In this document: in pieces, positions 26,858 through 36,304 of the stretch
How positions within the stretch are numbered: position 1 is the first letter of the stretch
Layout of the letters: each line of letters starts with the position of its first letter
From: Neobacillus sp. WH10
GTDB lineage: Bacteria; Bacillota; Bacilli; Bacillales; Cytobacillaceae
NCBI RefSeq assembly: GCF_030123405.1
Contig: NZ_CP126110.1
Coordinates: 1,240,001-1,304,000, forward strand
Reading direction: 5' to 3'
DNA length: 64,000 nt
The notes under the pieces: model-generated
Seen by the model: only the letters and a program-made list of their open reading frames with translations
Databases searched by the model: none
Told to the model about the DNA's origin: nothing
Translations under genes and position numbers: made by a program

Positions 26858-26957
26858 TGAACTCGAGGAAAAATCGTTTAAATGGTAACGTAGAGTTGTT
26901 CTACGAGCCTGAACCCGAGGGAAAAAGGAGAAAAAGGTAACGTAAAGCCAATCTAAG
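26858..26957. repeat. Intergenic tandem repeat, 52-bp period (second family)
   Basis: Two copies of a unit with TGAAC(T/C)CGAGG at 26858 and 26910, and GGTAACGTA(G/A)AG at 26884 and 26936; both landmarks are exactly 52 bp apart. Sequence is unrelated to the 52-bp units at 778-920 and 36305-37010. Confidence 0.65.
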
Positions 26958-27089
26958 AGAAAGGCAATACCAACAAGCTTATAAGCTTATTGTGCACAAA
27001 TAATCTTAAATAAAGACAAAATTTGAGAGTGAAAAGCGGTATAATAAGATTATGTAATAGATTTTTTTAAAATGAAAGGAGAAACGATC

Positions 27090-29219
27090 TTGTTTGAAAA
27101 AGCACTCCCACTACTTAATTCCTACTTCGGTTACAGCTCATTCCGTAACGGCCAAGAGCAGGCAATCCGTTCAGTATTAGACGGCAACAATACCATTTGT
27201 GTCATGCCGACGGGTGGTGGTAAATCCATCTGTTATCAAATTCCTGCTCTCGTCCTTCCTGGTACCACAATTGTTATTTCCCCATTGATTTCCTTAATGA
27301 AGGATCAAGTAGATGCCCTCATTCAAGCAGGAATTTCAGCCACATTTATTAATAGCTCATTAAGTTATAGTGAAGCAAATGAACGAATTCGGGATGCGAA
27401 GCAAGGAAAATACAAGCTTTTATACATAGCACCGGAAAGATTAGAATCATATGACTTTATTGAAGATCTAAAAAATATGGTCATTCCATTAGTCGCTGTA
27501 GACGAGGCGCACTGTATTTCGCAATGGGGACATGATTTCCGTCCGAGCTATCGCCATATTCAACAAATGATTAATAGTCTACCGCAACGGCCGAATGTTC
27601 TAGCGTTAACGGCAACTGCAACCCCAAGAGTTCGTGATGATATTTGCAAACTCTTAAACATTGATGATAGGAATACCATTATCACTGGATTTGAACGGGA
27701 AAATCTGTCTTTTTCAGTTATTAAAGGTCAGGATCGGTTAAAGTACATGCTGGATTATCTGAAAAAGAATGAACACGAAGCGGGCATTATTTATGCGGCA
27801 ACACGGAAGAATGTCGATCAGCTTTATGAAAAGCTGAAGAAGGAAAAGATAAATGTCGCCCGCTACCATGCAGGCATGAGCGATATAGACCGCGCTCGTG
27901 AACAAGAACGATTTTTAGAAGACAAAGCCTCCGTTATGATTGCCACATCTGCCTTCGGAATGGGGATTGATAAGAGTAATATCCGATATGTTGTTCATTA
28001 CCAAATGCCAAAAAATATGGAGAGCTACTATCAGGAAGCAGGCCGTGCCGGACGTGATGGGTTGGAAAGTGAATGTATCATGCTATATTCCCCCCAGGAT
28101 GTACAGGTTCAGCGCTTTTTAATTGATCAGTCAAGTGACCGGAGCCGGATTACACAGGAATTAGAAAAGCTGCAGCAGATGGCTGATTATTGTCATACTG
28201 AAAACTGCCTTCAGGAATTCATTTTAAAATATTTTGGCGAAACAGAAACTAAAAGCTGCGGAAGATGTGGGAACTGCTTGGACTCCAGGACAAGCATTGA
28301 TGTCACGAAGGAAGCACAAATGGTGATGTCCTGTGTGATTCGCATGGGGCAGCGTTTTGGCAAAAATATTACCGCACAGGTGCTTACCGGATCGAAAAAT
28401 AAAAAAGTGATAGATATGGGCTTTGAGCGGCTCACTACCTATGGAATCATGAAGGATCAAGGAGCGAAAGAGGTCAGCGATTTTATTGAATTTTTGATTT
28501 CACAGGAGTTAATCGCGATTGAACAGGGACAATTCCCGACCATTTATGTTTCTCCAAAAGGAAAGGATGTTCTCTTAGGAAAGCAGCCGGTTTTTCGTAG
28601 AGAAGCAGTGAAGGTGAAACAAGTTTCGAAGAATGATCCGCTATTTGAAGAACTGAGGGATGTCCGCAGAAGGATTGCGGAAACCGAGAAAGTGCCGCCA
28701 TTTGTCATTTTTTCTGATGCTGCAATTAAGGATATGTCTGCCAAGCTGCCGAAAACAAACGAGGAATTTTTACAGGTCAGCGGTGTCGGGGAGCATAAGC
28801 TCAAGAAATACGGACTCGAATTTATCCAGTCAATTCGTGCTTTTTTAGAGGCTTATCCTGATTATCAGAGTGAGTGCGATTCAGACTCACAAGCAGTTAA
28901 GAAACCTGCCAAAAAGGCAGTGCGTGATTCCCATTTGGAAACTTATTCTCTATACAAGAATAACCTTTCTCCAAATGACATTGCAGAAAAGCGGGAGTTA
29001 TCAACTAAAACAGTTGAAGAGCATTTAATCCTCTGTGCACAGCAGGGAATGGAAGTGGACTTTGCGAAATTCATCCCCGATGAATACATTCCATTATTGG
29101 AAAAGGCAGTTGCTGAGGCAGGAAGGAATCGCTTAAAACCCATCAAGGAACTCCTCCCTGAGGAAGTCAGCTATTTCATGATCAAAGCGTATCTATATTT
29201 TTTGAGTAAAAATAAGTAG
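27090..29219 (+). CDS. recQ: ATP-dependent DNA helicase RecQ
   Basis: A 3'-5' DNA helicase acting in recombination and repair. The 709-residue product has motif 0 (YFGYSSFRNGQEQAI), Walker A (MPTGGGKS), DEAH box (VDEAHCISQWGHDFRP), motif VI (QEAGRAGRDG), a four-Cys zinc site (from YCHTENCLQ to CGRCGNCLD), RQC winged helix, an HRDC domain (about 515-590) and a C-terminal helix-turn-helix extension (LSPNDIAEKRELSTKTVEEH). AAAGGAGA before the TTG at 27090 favours that start over the ATG at 27072. A terminator follows. Confidence 0.9.
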   Translation: MFEKALPLLNSYFGYSSFRNGQEQAIRSVLDGNNTICVMPTGGGKSICYQIPALVLPGTTIVISPLISLMKDQVDALIQAGISATFINSSLSYSEANERIRDAKQGKYKLLYIAPERLESYDFIEDLKNMVIPLVAVDEAHCISQWGHDFRPSYRHIQQMINSLPQRPNVLALTATATPRVRDDICKLLNIDDRNTIITGFERENLSFSVIKGQDRLKYMLDYLKKNEHEAGIIYAATRKNVDQLYEKLKKEKINVARYHAGMSDIDRAREQERFLEDKASVMIATSAFGMGIDKSNIRYVVHYQMPKNMESYYQEAGRAGRDGLESECIMLYSPQDVQVQRFLIDQSSDRSRITQELEKLQQMADYCHTENCLQEFILKYFGETETKSCGRCGNCLDSRTSIDVTKEAQMVMSCVIRMGQRFGKNITAQVLTGSKNKKVIDMGFERLTTYGIMKDQGAKEVSDFIEFLISQELIAIEQGQFPTIYVSPKGKDVLLGKQPVFRREAVKVKQVSKNDPLFEELRDVRRRIAETEKVPPFVIFSDAAIKDMSAKLPKTNEEFLQVSGVGEHKLKKYGLEFIQSIRAFLEAYPDYQSECDSDSQAVKKPAKKAVRDSHLETYSLYKNNLSPNDIAEKRELSTKTVEEHLILCAQQGMEVDFAKFIPDEYIPLLEKAVAEAGRNRLKPIKELLPEEVSYFMIKAYLYFLSKNK

Positions 29220-29224
29220 GTAAG

Positions 29225-29255
29225 TGGCTGGCTTTATGCCAGCCATACTTTTTTT
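29225..29255 (+). terminator. Intrinsic terminator after recQ
   Basis: TGGCTGGC-TTTAT-GCCAGCCA followed by TACTTTTTTT. Confidence 0.85.
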
Positions 29256-29308
29256 AGAAAACAAGGTAAAATATGTTATTATTAAACTATCAATTATGAT
29301 AGAAGGTG

Positions 29309-30094
29309 ATGACAATTAACGAAGTAGTATTGTCGATTAAGGATTTAGAAAAGCATTATGGTGTAAAAAATGTGCTTAAAGGGATCAATTTAACTGTCTA
29401 TCGCGGACAAATTATCGGCTACATTGGACCAAATGGAGCCGGTAAAAGTACTACGATTAAGATTTTACTTGGACTTGAAGGGGACTATAACGGTAAGATA
29501 GAAATCTTTGGCGAGGAAGTTACAGAAAAGAATATCGACTATAAAAGAAAAATAGGCTATGTACCGGAAATTGCTGACCTCTATGATAATCTCACTGCGA
29601 TGGAATACCTAACCTTTGTCGGAGAATTATATGGTGTGGATTTACCAGCAGCGGATGAAAAGGCGCAAAGGCTGATGAAGGTCTTTGGCTTAGAAGATGT
29701 TTACCACTCACGTATTTCCTCTTACTCGAAGGGCATGCGGCAAAAAGTACTGATTATTTCTAGTTTATTGCATAATCCTGACCTGTTATTTTTAGATGAG
29801 CCTTTAAGCGGACTCGATGCCAATAGTGTAATGATTTTTAAAGAAATACTGGCCATTCTTGCAGCACAGGGGAAAACGATTTTTTACTCGTCCCATATTA
29901 TGGATGTGGTCGAGAAAATCAGCAACCGGATTATTCTCATTAATGACGGAAAAATTGTTGCCGATGGCACCTTTAATGAGTTGAAGGAGCAAAATAAGGA
30001 AGGGACACTGGAGCAGATTTTTAATCAGTTGACAGGTTTTAATGAATATAGGGTTTTAGCAGAAGAATTCGTGTCCATCGTTCAAGAGGTATAA
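29309..30094 (+). CDS. ABC transporter ATP-binding protein (YthP-like)
   Basis: A 261-residue ATPase with Walker A (GPNGAGKST), signature (YSKGMRQKV), Walker B (LLFLDEPLSGLD) and an H-loop (FYSSHIMDVV). It is followed after 3 bases by a 12-helix-type membrane partner; the pair resembles B. subtilis YthP/YthQ, an exporter of unknown substrate. The binding site GAAGGTG lies very close to the ATG at 29309, so the exact start is uncertain. Confidence 0.8.
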   Translation: MTINEVVLSIKDLEKHYGVKNVLKGINLTVYRGQIIGYIGPNGAGKSTTIKILLGLEGDYNGKIEIFGEEVTEKNIDYKRKIGYVPEIADLYDNLTAMEYLTFVGELYGVDLPAADEKAQRLMKVFGLEDVYHSRISSYSKGMRQKVLIISSLLHNPDLLFLDEPLSGLDANSVMIFKEILAILAAQGKTIFYSSHIMDVVEKISNRIILINDGKIVADGTFNELKEQNKEGTLEQIFNQLTGFNEYRVLAEEFVSIVQEV

Positions 30095-30097
30095 CGG

Positions 30098-31735
30098 ATG
30101 AAAAACTTTAAGACGCTAAGATTCCTAGATTTATTCCGCGGCCTTTTTGAACGATTCGGTATCAATTACACTGTCATGAGAAAAATATTGACGGTTAAAC
30201 TGACAATGGATGGGAGAAGAACCCCGACTATCTTTAACCAGCAGGCAAAGAAAAAGAAGAAACCTGAAGAAAACGGTTTTATCAAATCATTAGGGATGTA
30301 TGTGTTATTAAGCCTAATGCTCATTCCTTTTGTAGTGCTTGAACACAGCTTACTTTATCAAATGAGCATCTTTTATGGCATCGTCATGTTTTTAGTGATG
30401 ACATCAATGATTTCAGATTTTTCGAATGTACTTTTAGATGTCAGGGATAAGGGAATTCTCCTGACAAAGCCGGTGGATAAAAAGACACTTAATGTAGCGA
30501 AAACAGTTCATATTTGTATTTATTTAGTCTTTTTAACTGTCGCACTTACGGCCGTCCCTATAGTAATCGGGACATTTAGACATGGGATTTTATTTTTACT
30601 CCTATCAATAATCAGTCTTATTTTAGTAAATCTATTTATTGTCGTATTAACGGCCATTATTTATTATTTTATTTTGCGGTTTTTTGATGGTGAAAAGCTG
30701 AAGGATATCATCAATTACGTGCAAATTGGCTTATCCATTTCGATTGCTGTAGGTTACCAAGTATTAGCAAGAGCCTTTAGCTTCGTTGATATGAAAATAA
30801 CCTTTACACCGAGCTGGTGGCAATTCTTCATTCCACCGATTTGGTTTGGAGCACCATTTGAGATATTCCTGAAGAAGCATTCTGACGTTTATCTTGTCTC
30901 ATTTTCGCTCGTAGCATTAGTTATTCCGATCGTCTCAATCATCATCTATACCAGGATGATGCCTTCATTTGAAAGAAATCTGCAAAAACTATCGAATAAC
31001 AGCGGGGGAAGCAAACGGAGGGAGCGAACATGGAAAAATGGGCTCGTAAAAGTAATTTGCCGAAATAACGAGGAAAGGATCTTTTTTCGCTTTGCCGATC
31101 ATATGATGCGAAACGAGAGAGAATTTCGTTTAAAGGTATATCCCGCCTTAGGATTATCACTCGTTTTTCCGTTTATTTTTTTGTTTAATGAAATCCAAAT
31201 GAATTCCTATGCCCACATGGTTTCGAGTAAATGGTATTTATCGATTTATTTTAGCTGTTTGATGATCCCGAACGCCATCACCATGCTGAAATACTCGGGG
31301 AAATATAAAGGAGCATGGATTTACCAAACTGCGCCAGTCCAAAACCTAGCACCATTTTACAGCTCAGTCTTAAAGGTGTTTATTGTTAATCTCTTTTTGC
31401 CTGTCTATATCGTTTTAAGCGCAATATTTATTGCCATTTTTGGGATAAAAATCATCGATGATTTATTGGTTGTATTTGTTTCCGCTATTTTATATACGGT
31501 TATTTGCTCGAACTATCTAAAAGGAACATTGCCATTTTCCGAATCATTTGAGGATGCCCTTCAGAGCGGGGGATTAAAAGTGATTCTGGCTTCCCTTTGT
31601 ATAGCTGCTTTCACAGGGATCCATTTTGCGGTAACATTTATTCCTTATGGTGTGCTGATTTATTTGATCTTTCTTATAGCTGTTACCATTTTTGCATGGA
31701 AGCTGGCGTATAAGACGGTGTGGGATTTTAAATAA
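30098..31735 (+). CDS. ABC transporter membrane subunit (YthQ-like)
   Basis: A 545-residue protein with about twelve membrane helices and a charged cytoplasmic N-terminus (KLTMDGRR, KKKKKPEENG). It is the membrane partner of the preceding ATPase; gene spacing of 3 bases indicates coupling. Large size for an ABC-2-like permease agrees with YthQ-type exporters. Substrate unknown. Confidence 0.75.
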   Translation: MKNFKTLRFLDLFRGLFERFGINYTVMRKILTVKLTMDGRRTPTIFNQQAKKKKKPEENGFIKSLGMYVLLSLMLIPFVVLEHSLLYQMSIFYGIVMFLVMTSMISDFSNVLLDVRDKGILLTKPVDKKTLNVAKTVHICIYLVFLTVALTAVPIVIGTFRHGILFLLLSIISLILVNLFIVVLTAIIYYFILRFFDGEKLKDIINYVQIGLSISIAVGYQVLARAFSFVDMKITFTPSWWQFFIPPIWFGAPFEIFLKKHSDVYLVSFSLVALVIPIVSIIIYTRMMPSFERNLQKLSNNSGGSKRRERTWKNGLVKVICRNNEERIFFRFADHMMRNEREFRLKVYPALGLSLVFPFIFLFNEIQMNSYAHMVSSKWYLSIYFSCLMIPNAITMLKYSGKYKGAWIYQTAPVQNLAPFYSSVLKVFIVNLFLPVYIVLSAIFIAIFGIKIIDDLLVVFVSAILYTVICSNYLKGTLPFSESFEDALQSGGLKVILASLCIAAFTGIHFAVTFIPYGVLIYLIFLIAVTIFAWKLAYKTVWDFK

Positions 31736-31865
31736 ATCATTGGGGAATTTCTCTTGGTGTCGGCTATCTACGAGGGAAATTAAAATTGATATTTTTTTAA
31801 AAATTTTCACATCGTTGTCGATATCTCTCTTTAATTGTTGTTATTTCCCAGGTAATTTGTCGAGA

Positions 31866-31897
31866 AAAAGAACAGGACTATTTGCCCTGTTCTTCTT
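31866..31897. terminator. Two-way terminator, overlapping the 3' end of the FNT gene
   Basis: AAGAACAGG at 31868 and CCTGTTCTT at 31886 pair; T-rich flanks on each side. It serves the convergent permease and FNT genes and includes the last codons of the latter. Confidence 0.65.
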
Positions 31898-32678
31898 CAT
31901 ATTCATCTAAAAACGGTTTATTAGCGTAATAGTACATCATCGCCATAAACACAGATCCTCCAATCAAGTTACCAATTGTAACCGGTACTAAATTATGGAT
32001 CACGCCGCCCCATGAAATTGTCCCAGGGTGATTTAGGACTAATGCAATGGCAAACGTACACATATTGGCGATGCTATGTTCATAGCCGGAAATAAAGAAA
32101 CAAAACACAAACAGCATCATCGCAAACATTTTCGGCCCATCCCCTTTTAACCCCATTGGAAGAAAGAAGGCCATGCAGACTAGCCAATTACAAAGAATGG
32201 CTCGGAAAAATAACTCCGTCGTCGGCACCTGCATTTTAATCTCCACGACATGGAGTAAAAACCCATTGACTGACGCCTCGGTATAAAGTCCAGTTGTAAA
32301 AATTATAAAGGCAAATACAGCTGCCCCTAAAATGTTTCCTCCATAACTGCAAGCCCATAGCTTCCCTACGTCTGTCCAGGTCATTTTCTTACGAAGCGCA
32401 GCATACGTGTAGTAGAACGTATTTCCGGTAAACAAATCTCCGCCTCCGTAGGCAATTAAAATGATGGCCGCTCCAAAGGTGAGCGCAGCCATCGGATAGG
32501 CGAAAGGGGAATGTTCAAGATAAAAGTAATTCCCAGTTTTGAATGCAACTATGACGCCAAAACCAATAAACATACTGGCAAGCATTGAACGTAAGATATA
32601 ACGGAGAATACTTTGCCGAAATATTTTCACCTTTTTTAAAGCTAGTTTTTCAGCTTCACCTAAAGCCTGCATTTCCAT
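31878..32678 (-). CDS. Formate/nitrite transporter family channel
   Basis: A 266-residue FNT channel with six membrane helices and the signatures GGGDLFTGNTFYY and an internal repeat around LCNWLVCMAFF; the central pore His lies in GYEHSIANM. FNT members pass formate, nitrite or similar anions as pentamers. Nitrite export is attractive given the nitrate-reductase-like operon 12 kb away, but YrhG-type formate channels look the same. No good FNR box was seen at its promoter. Confidence 0.8.
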   Translation of the reverse strand: MEMQALGEAEKLALKKVKIFRQSILRYILRSMLASMFIGFGVIVAFKTGNYFYLEHSPFAYPMAALTFGAAIILIAYGGGDLFTGNTFYYTYAALRKKMTWTDVGKLWACSYGGNILGAAVFAFIIFTTGLYTEASVNGFLLHVVEIKMQVPTTELFFRAILCNWLVCMAFFLPMGLKGDGPKMFAMMLFVFCFFISGYEHSIANMCTFAIALVLNHPGTISWGGVIHNLVPVTIGNLIGGSVFMAMMYYYANKPFLDEYEEEQGK

Positions 32679-32906
32679 GTGTTATAACACCATCCCATTT
32701 ATCGTTATACCTGTTTAATTTTAAACGAAAAAAGGTGAGATATGTATAGATGGGGTAAATTTTCCACATTCGCAATTACCTTTATCCTCTGAATAAACGT
32801 ATTTTGGGAATCATAGAATGTTGTAGCAGTAGAAATTAGCACATTTGTCCATAAATCAGCTATAATAAAAAAAGTTTTGTAAAGACTGATTTTTAAGGAG
32901 TTTATT

Positions 32907-34025
32907 ATGCTGAGAATGAAAAAAATTACACCGATATATGATCCGTGGGAGGCTTATTTAGATATCGAGGAATATGGAAAACCTGAGCTAACGAACGTCG
33001 AATTTACTACGACAACTCTTTGTAATATGCGCTGTGAGCATTGTGCAGTAGGATATACGCTGCAGACAAAGGATCCAGCGGCGCTGCCTCTTGATTTATT
33101 GTTACAAAGGCTGGAAGAATTCCCGGCCCTCCGTTCCTTAAGTATCACTGGCGGGGAACCCATGTTATCATTATCCTCTGTAAAGAATTATGTCGTACCG
33201 ATTTTAAAATACGCACATGAACGTGGCGTTCGGACACAAATAAACTCGAATTTAACCCTTGATTTAGCTAGGTATGAATTAATCATTCCTTACTTAGATG
33301 TATTACATATTTCACATAACTGGGGAACAATAGATGACTTTGTTGAGGGCGGTTTTGCGAGGATGGAGCGTAAGCCTGACTATGAACAACGAGAAAAATA
33401 CTTTACGAGAATGATAGAAAATAGCCGAGCGCTTGTTAAAGCAGGAGTGATGGTTTCGGCTGAAACGATGTTAAACAAACGGACATTGCCTCATTTAGCA
33501 AAAATTCACCATCAAATTGTCAATGAAATGCATTGCCAGAGACATGAGGTTCACCCGATGTACCCTAGCGATTTTGCTAGTAATCTGGAAACTTTGTCGT
33601 TGGAGGAAATAAGAAAGGCTATCCATCACTTACTAGATATCAGGGATGAAAATGTATGGATGCTGTTTGGGACACTGCCGTTTTATGCTTGCAGCAGTAA
33701 CCAAGAGGAATTAGAGCTTTTAAAAAGGCTGTATAGGAGTAAGAATGTCACCGTCAGAAACGATCCTGATGGCCGTTCCCGCTTGAACGTAAATATATTT
33801 AACGGAGACATTATTGTTACCGATTTTGGTGATACACCACCACTAGGAAATATTCAAACTACGAAGCTGGTAGATGCCTATGCTTCTTGGCAATCAACGT
33901 CTTTAGCAAAAGAATTAAGCTGCCATTGCCCAGCTGTTTCCTGCCTTGGACCAAATATATTAGTCAAGAATAGCTATTATCAAGATTGTGATTTTAGCAA
34001 ACGGCAAAACAAAATTCAAAAATAA
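32907..34025 (+). CDS. yfkAB: Radical SAM protein YfkAB
   Basis: A 372-residue radical SAM enzyme with the [4Fe-4S]/SAM motif CNMRCEHC near residue 38, ITGGEP, and a C-terminal CHCPAVSC (the CxCxxxxC feature that defines YfkAB). B. subtilis was first annotated as two genes yfkA/yfkB; here the frame is single and intact. The reaction is unknown. AAGGAG is 6 bases before the ATG. It stands alone with a terminator. Confidence 0.9.
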   Translation: MLRMKKITPIYDPWEAYLDIEEYGKPELTNVEFTTTTLCNMRCEHCAVGYTLQTKDPAALPLDLLLQRLEEFPALRSLSITGGEPMLSLSSVKNYVVPILKYAHERGVRTQINSNLTLDLARYELIIPYLDVLHISHNWGTIDDFVEGGFARMERKPDYEQREKYFTRMIENSRALVKAGVMVSAETMLNKRTLPHLAKIHHQIVNEMHCQRHEVHPMYPSDFASNLETLSLEEIRKAIHHLLDIRDENVWMLFGTLPFYACSSNQEELELLKRLYRSKNVTVRNDPDGRSRLNVNIFNGDIIVTDFGDTPPLGNIQTTKLVDAYASWQSTSLAKELSCHCPAVSCLGPNILVKNSYYQDCDFSKRQNKIQK

Positions 34026-34079
34026 AAAAGCGGCACATAACGGGTTCTGTTTTCGAGTACAAAATTATAAAAACATTAG

Positions 34080-34121
34080 AAAAAGGGTATCAAATCGAAA
34101 TGGTTTGATTACCCTTTTTTT
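34080..34121 (+). terminator. Intrinsic terminator after yfkAB
   Basis: AAAAAGGGTATCAAA and TTTGATTACCCTTTTTTT pair around a short loop. The rest of 34122-34370 shows no gene. Confidence 0.8.
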
Positions 34122-34372
34122 ATTGATGTAAAGCCATTTTTATAATTGTTTTATTATTTAATCTAGCACATAAGAAAGATGGTTACAGAACTTTCTGTAA
34201 TGCTAATAATACATATACTTTTTTATACTCGAATTAGGAATAATGCAAATATATCCTAAGAACTAATTTCTGTCCTGCGTAGAAACGATTTATGCGAATT
34301 AAATAGATAATGAAAAACAGATGTCATAAGAAAATGTCCCTTTCATTGTAAACACGTTTAAACAAAAAACTA

Positions 34373-34430
34373 TTTACAAATTTTACATAAGTTGTATAAT
34401 TAACACTGTAATATAACTTAACGGTGTTAA
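34373..34430 (+). promoter_or_regulatory. Promoter and operator of the TetR operon
   Basis: A SigA-type promoter TTTACA (34373) -16 bp- TATAAT (34395) is followed at once by the dyad TTAACAC (34400) / GTGTTAA (34424) with a 17-base centre that overlaps the likely start of transcription. This layout is expected for autorepression by the TetR protein encoded next. Confidence 0.6.
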
Positions 34431-34492
34431 CTAAAATAACTATGTAAACTTAAGTTCTAACAATGATTCTAGCTTGGAGCGTGAAACAGTAT

Positions 34493-35098
34493 ATGAGTAC
34501 GAAAGAAAGACGAAAACGTGAGATTGAGGAGATGAGGCTAGAAATTATTGAAGCAGCGGTTGGGTTGTTTCTATCTGATGGGTATGCAAATGTTTCAATG
34601 AGAAAAATAGCAAAGCAAATCGAATATTCACCTACAGCCATTTACAATTATTTTACAAACAAAGAAGAAATTTTAATTCATTTATTAAGGCATGGCTATT
34701 CCATTTTTCTAACATGCTTAAAGGAAGGAGTAGCTAAAAGTGATTCACAGGATGCTTTGGAAAGATTGAAGGCATCATTACATGCTTATATCGAATTCGG
34801 TTTAAAGCATCCCGATTATTACCGGTTAATTTTCATTGAGAATCTCCATCAGCTTCAAAAGATCTTGAAAGAAGAGGATGATAGGATAAGAGGTTTTCTT
34901 CTATTAACCGAGATGGTTGCTAAAGCGATAAGCACAGGGGCATTAAAGAAGAATGATGCTCAACTGGTTTCACAGTCTTTATGGGCATCACTTCACGGCA
35001 TAACAAGTCTTTTAATAACCTTTCCAGACTTTAGCTGGCATGAAAAAGATGGATTTGTCACTTTTCAAGTAGATGCGATGATTAAGGGATTAACATAA
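34493..35098 (+). CDS. TetR/AcrR family regulator
   Basis: A 201-residue regulator with an N-terminal HTH (IIEAAVGLFLSDGYANVSMRK into AKQIEYSPTAIYNYF) and a TetR_C-type ligand domain (KHPDYYRLIF). In-frame starts also exist at 34463 and 34481; none has an ideal binding site. It heads a set with a DUF2306 and a YrdB-like membrane protein and probably represses it through the dyad at 34400-34430. Confidence 0.8.
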   Translation: MSTKERRKREIEEMRLEIIEAAVGLFLSDGYANVSMRKIAKQIEYSPTAIYNYFTNKEEILIHLLRHGYSIFLTCLKEGVAKSDSQDALERLKASLHAYIEFGLKHPDYYRLIFIENLHQLQKILKEEDDRIRGFLLLTEMVAKAISTGALKKNDAQLVSQSLWASLHGITSLLITFPDFSWHEKDGFVTFQVDAMIKGLT

Positions 35099-35128
35099 GG
35101 GGTTGAAACAATTAGGGGGGAGAAATTA

Positions 35129-35791
35129 ATGGGGAAACGTAAAATTAATTGGACAGTTTGGCTCAGTTATCTTGTCATTACGGGATTCATCGTATATATC
35201 TTAATAACCTATGGTCTTAACGACCCCAAAAAAGCTGCTATGGTTTCAGGGAAGTTAGAGAATCCATCCTTTCATTATCAAACATGGAAAATCTTATTCC
35301 TCTTTCATATATCAACTGGAGCAATAGCATTAATCCTTGGGCCTTTTCAATTTTTAAAGGCAAGCCGTAAAAATATAAAAATACATCGTACTATTGGGAA
35401 AATCTATGTTTCATCAATTTTTCTAAGTGTTCCTGCAGGAATCTACCTTGCGTTTTATGCAACTGGTGGAATTGGTGGAACAATTGGATTTCTCATACTG
35501 GATATTGTTTGGATGGTGACAACATTCATAGGACTTAAACGGATTCGTGAGAGAAATATCCAAAGCCACCAAGAATGGATGCTTCGCAGCTATGCAGTTA
35601 CACTTGTCTTCGTTACATTCCGTCTTCTAATGCCAATTTTCGTATTTCTTTTCCATCTTGGGTTTGCAATTGGTTTTCCTCTTGCAGTCATCGCTTCGAT
35701 GATTATTAATTTATCTGTGACAGAAAGATATTTAAAGAGAAATCGGACGGCAGGCAAAAAATCAACCCGATATACTTGGTCAGCAGAGTAA
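35129..35791 (+). CDS. DUF2306 membrane protein
   Basis: A 220-residue protein with about six membrane segments and the DUF2306 pattern (HISTGAIALILGPFQF, KIHRTIGKIYV, HQEWMLRSYAVTL), in which histidines may bind a heme or metal; function unproven. AGGGGGGAG precedes ATG. It lies 30 bases after the TetR gene and is likely its target. Confidence 0.75.
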   Translation: MGKRKINWTVWLSYLVITGFIVYILITYGLNDPKKAAMVSGKLENPSFHYQTWKILFLFHISTGAIALILGPFQFLKASRKNIKIHRTIGKIYVSSIFLSVPAGIYLAFYATGGIGGTIGFLILDIVWMVTTFIGLKRIRERNIQSHQEWMLRSYAVTLVFVTFRLLMPIFVFLFHLGFAIGFPLAVIASMIINLSVTERYLKRNRTAGKKSTRYTWSAE

Positions 35792-35836
35792 ATAGATAAA
35801 AATTAATAGTCAGTTATCTAAAGGGGTGGGGAATCA

Positions 35837-36175
35837 ATGGAAGGAATCAAGGTATTGAATCTAGGAGTGCGATTTTTGTTAGAAATCATTGCACTCGTTA
35901 TTTTAGGATATTGGGGATTTCAAGTATCTCAGGGTACCATTATGAAAATCATAGTAGGATTCGGTACACCCTTACTAGCAGCGGTAATATGGGGATTGTT
36001 TGGAGCGCCAAAGGCAACGTATTTATTAACCGGATTCCCCTTTCTATTATTAGAAATCATCATTTTTGGATTACCAGCAGTTGCCCTGTTTTTTATCGAA
36101 AAACAAAAACTGGCCGTTATATATGGATTAGTTACGGTTATTAATCTCATATTAATAAAAATCTGGGATCAATGA
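35837..36175 (+). CDS. YrdB-like DUF2568 membrane protein
   Basis: A 112-residue protein with four membrane segments; the start (LNLGVRFLLEIIALVILGYWG) and FGAPKATY pattern match YrdB/DUF2568. Function unknown. Preceded by AAGGGGTGGGG and co-directional with DUF2306 and TetR. It is followed by the 52-bp repeat array. Confidence 0.75.
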   Translation: MEGIKVLNLGVRFLLEIIALVILGYWGFQVSQGTIMKIIVGFGTPLLAAVIWGLFGAPKATYLLTGFPFLLLEIIIFGLPAVALFFIEKQKLAVIYGLVTVINLILIKIWDQ

Positions 36176-36304
36176 AATGGAAAACAGTCTGCATTTTGAA
36201 GTAAAGTGTTCCGTTTTCGGGTGCATAGGCATTAAATGACACATAAAATGGTGTGAGAATTGACTCACGCTATTTTTTTTTAAACAAAGGCAATATTCCT
36301 CTTG

